Shown here: positions 7,715 through 9,066 of the stretch, piece by piece
How the letters are laid out: each line of letters opens with the position of its first letter
How positions within the stretch are numbered: position 1 is the stretch's first letter
Source: Rhodospirillales bacterium
Lineage (GTDB): Bacteria > Pseudomonadota > Alphaproteobacteria > Micavibrionales > UBA2020
Reading direction: 5' to 3'
Assembly: GCA_023266795.1 (NCBI GenBank)
Contig: JAHFPI010000068.1
Span: 1-9,066, forward strand
Length of the DNA stretch: 9,066 nucleotides
Program-made: the position numbers and the translations under genes
Notes under the pieces: model-generated
The model's input: only the letters and a program-made list of their open reading frames with translations
Databases searched by the model: none
Told to the model about the DNA's origin: nothing

Positions 7715-9066
7715 TCAGTTCACCTGATGCACTAGCTGGCCGATGCGTTGGCCTACCAGCGTCAGCATTTCCAGCTCGACTTCTTTTTCCAGCTTCAGAT
7801 CAGCCACCATCTGCACGATCTTGCCGACCATTTCCTGATGCTGGTCGAACCATGTATTGACAAGCTTTTTCTTCACTTGTTCCGGTTTTTTTACCGAGCG
7901 CAGGATGGCAGAGGTCAGGGTTGCCTGCTGGCTGTAAAAATCATCCGTCAGGCCGCTGATGACGCGCGCCTGCCAGTCGTTTTCCGGCAACAGGTGCGAT
8001 GCCTGCCGCCGCAGCCAGTCGAGGCCGAGTTTTTCACCTGTCTGAAAATAAGCGACGGCAACCGCCTGAATATCGCCCCGCGTCCGGTGGGAAATGGTGA
8101 TGATATCGTTCGCCGAGGAGAGTAAGTTCATCACCGCTATTTCCTCCGCAATTTTCTGCGGCATCCCCTTCTCGGAGAATTTTTCCGCCGCCCGCCGGAG
8201 CATATCGTTGACGCTTTCAGGGATGACATGTTCAATCTCTTTTTTCAGAGCATCAATTCCCGGCTTGAACGCGGCAATTTCCTCATCGACCTTGAGGTGC
8301 CCGCCGCCGAAGCGCAGGAACCAAGTGACAGCCCGCTTGACCACCTGAGAAACTTCATACAGTGCGGCCATCTGCACCGGATACGAAACCTTGGCGTCCA
8401 GCGCCTCCACCGACTTCCACGTATTGTTCGCAGCAAAGGCATCCACCACGATCATAAAGGCCCGGATAACTTCCTCAGCGGAAGCGCCGGCCTTGCGGAT
8501 GCGCGACTGGACGAACACCGGCCCCATGCGGTTCACCAGTATATTCACGATCTGGGTGGCGATGATGCCGCGCTTCAGCTTGTGATGCCTGATTTCATTC
8601 GAGAACTTGTGCAGCGCTTTGGGGAAGTAGTCGAACAGCACGCCCTCCATCGCCGGATCATCGGGGATACCGGAGTTCATGATCTGCGTATACAGGGTCA
8701 TTTTGGCATAGGCCAGCAGCACGGCCAGCTCGGGCCGCGTCAGGCCTTTCCCGTCGCGCGTCAGCCTTGCCAGCGTTTCATCATCCGGCAGGCCTTCAAG
8801 CTGGCGCTTCATCAGCCCCGCTTTTTCAAGGTCACGAATAAACTCGGCATGCAATCCGAGGTTTTCTTTTGCCTTATACAGCAGAAGGCTCAGTGACTGG
8901 GTTTGCTGGTAATTGTCACGCAGCACCAGCGCTGCCACATCATCCGTCATCTGTTGCAGCAGCTTGTTGCGCTGCGGCAGAGTCATAGTACCTTTGGCGA
9001 CGACATCGGCCAGAAGTATCTTGATATTCACTTCATGGTCGGAGCAGTCGACGCCGCCGGAATTGT
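7715..9066 (-). CDS. NAD-specific glutamate dehydrogenase, large type (C-terminal part, runs off right edge)
   Basis: This enzyme class oxidises glutamate to 2-oxoglutarate and ammonia with NAD+, mainly for using glutamate-family amino acids as carbon and nitrogen sources; it is often named gdhB or gdhZ. The window holds about 449 C-terminal residues of a protein normally near 1600 long. The frame stays open to the right edge: reading inward from 9064 gives NSGGVDCSDHEVNIKILL, a hallmark of the end of the catalytic domain, so the GTG at 9031 is not a start. It continues with MTDDVAALVLRDNYQQTQSL, GLTRPELAVLLAYAKM, VLFDYFPKAL, HHKLKRGIIATQIVNILVNR and the helical C-terminal domain ending in GQRIGQLVHQVN. 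No truncation or frameshift is visible. It converges on ubiA with a 14-bp gap that is too short for a separate terminator. Confidence 0.95.
   Translation of the reverse strand, partial: NSGGVDCSDHEVNIKILLADVVAKGTMTLPQRNKLLQQMTDDVAALVLRDNYQQTQSLSLLLYKAKENLGLHAEFIRDLEKAGLMKRQLEGLPDDETLARLTRDGKGLTRPELAVLLAYAKMTLYTQIMNSGIPDDPAMEGVLFDYFPKALHKFSNEIRHHKLKRGIIATQIVNILVNRMGPVFVQSRIRKAGASAEEVIRAFMIVVDAFAANNTWKSVEALDAKVSYPVQMAALYEVSQVVKRAVTWFLRFGGGHLKVDEEIAAFKPGIDALKKEIEHVIPESVNDMLRRAAEKFSEKGMPQKIAEEIAVMNLLSSANDIITISHRTRGDIQAVAVAYFQTGEKLGLDWLRRQASHLLPENDWQARVISGLTDDFYSQQATLTSAILRSVKKPEQVKKKLVNTWFDQHQEMVGKIVQMVADLKLEKEVELEMLTLVGQRIGQLVHQVN

Noticed and set aside
8228..8896. A 222-codon + strand frame antisense to the glutamate dehydrogenase
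   Set aside because: The opposite strand carries clear NAD-glutamate dehydrogenase motifs; this frame has no recognisable domain or ribosome binding site.

Overview
The window is a stretch of bacterial chromosome made almost entirely of housekeeping genes, and it most resembles an alphaproteobacterium. The evidence is the carB-greA arrangement, a plant/alphaproteobacterial-type glutamate-cysteine ligase directly downstream of rsmE, ubiA divergent from that pair, and the C-terminal part of a very large (180 kDa class) NAD-dependent glutamate dehydrogenase. Base composition is moderately GC-rich: hand counts of 60-base samples in carB and greA give 57 to 65% GC. I cannot name a genus.

Left part (1-4397, + strand): carB enters from outside the left edge, lacking only about 16 N-terminal residues. 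It is followed after 22 bp by greA and after another 7 bp by an uncharacterised 225-residue gene. That gene is clearly more AT-rich (about 41% GC by hand count) than carB and greA and looks like an accessory insertion at the end of the carB-greA unit.

Middle part (4380-6719, - strand): rsmE (16S rRNA m3U1498 methyltransferase, TTG start) is followed by gshA (first step of glutathione synthesis). A strong sigma70-like promoter (TTGACA-17 bp-TATAAA) starts two bases after the rsmE stop and would give gshA its own transcript with a leader of roughly 97 nt. gshA and the AT-rich gene converge and overlap tail to tail by 18 bp.

Right part (6720-9066): an 81-bp divergent region separates rsmE from ubiA (4-hydroxybenzoate polyprenyltransferase, ubiquinone synthesis). 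After a 14-bp convergent gap, the 3' part of the NAD-glutamate dehydrogenase gene runs off the right edge. No intergenic gap exceeds about 140 bp.

The genes serve separate core functions: carbamoyl phosphate for pyrimidine and arginine synthesis, transcript-cleavage rescue of RNA polymerase, ribosome modification, thiol redox, respiratory quinone, and glutamate catabolism. I see no mobile element, CRISPR array, RNA gene or obvious new multi-gene system. The one candidate for new biology is the AT-rich gene of unknown function at 3720-4397.
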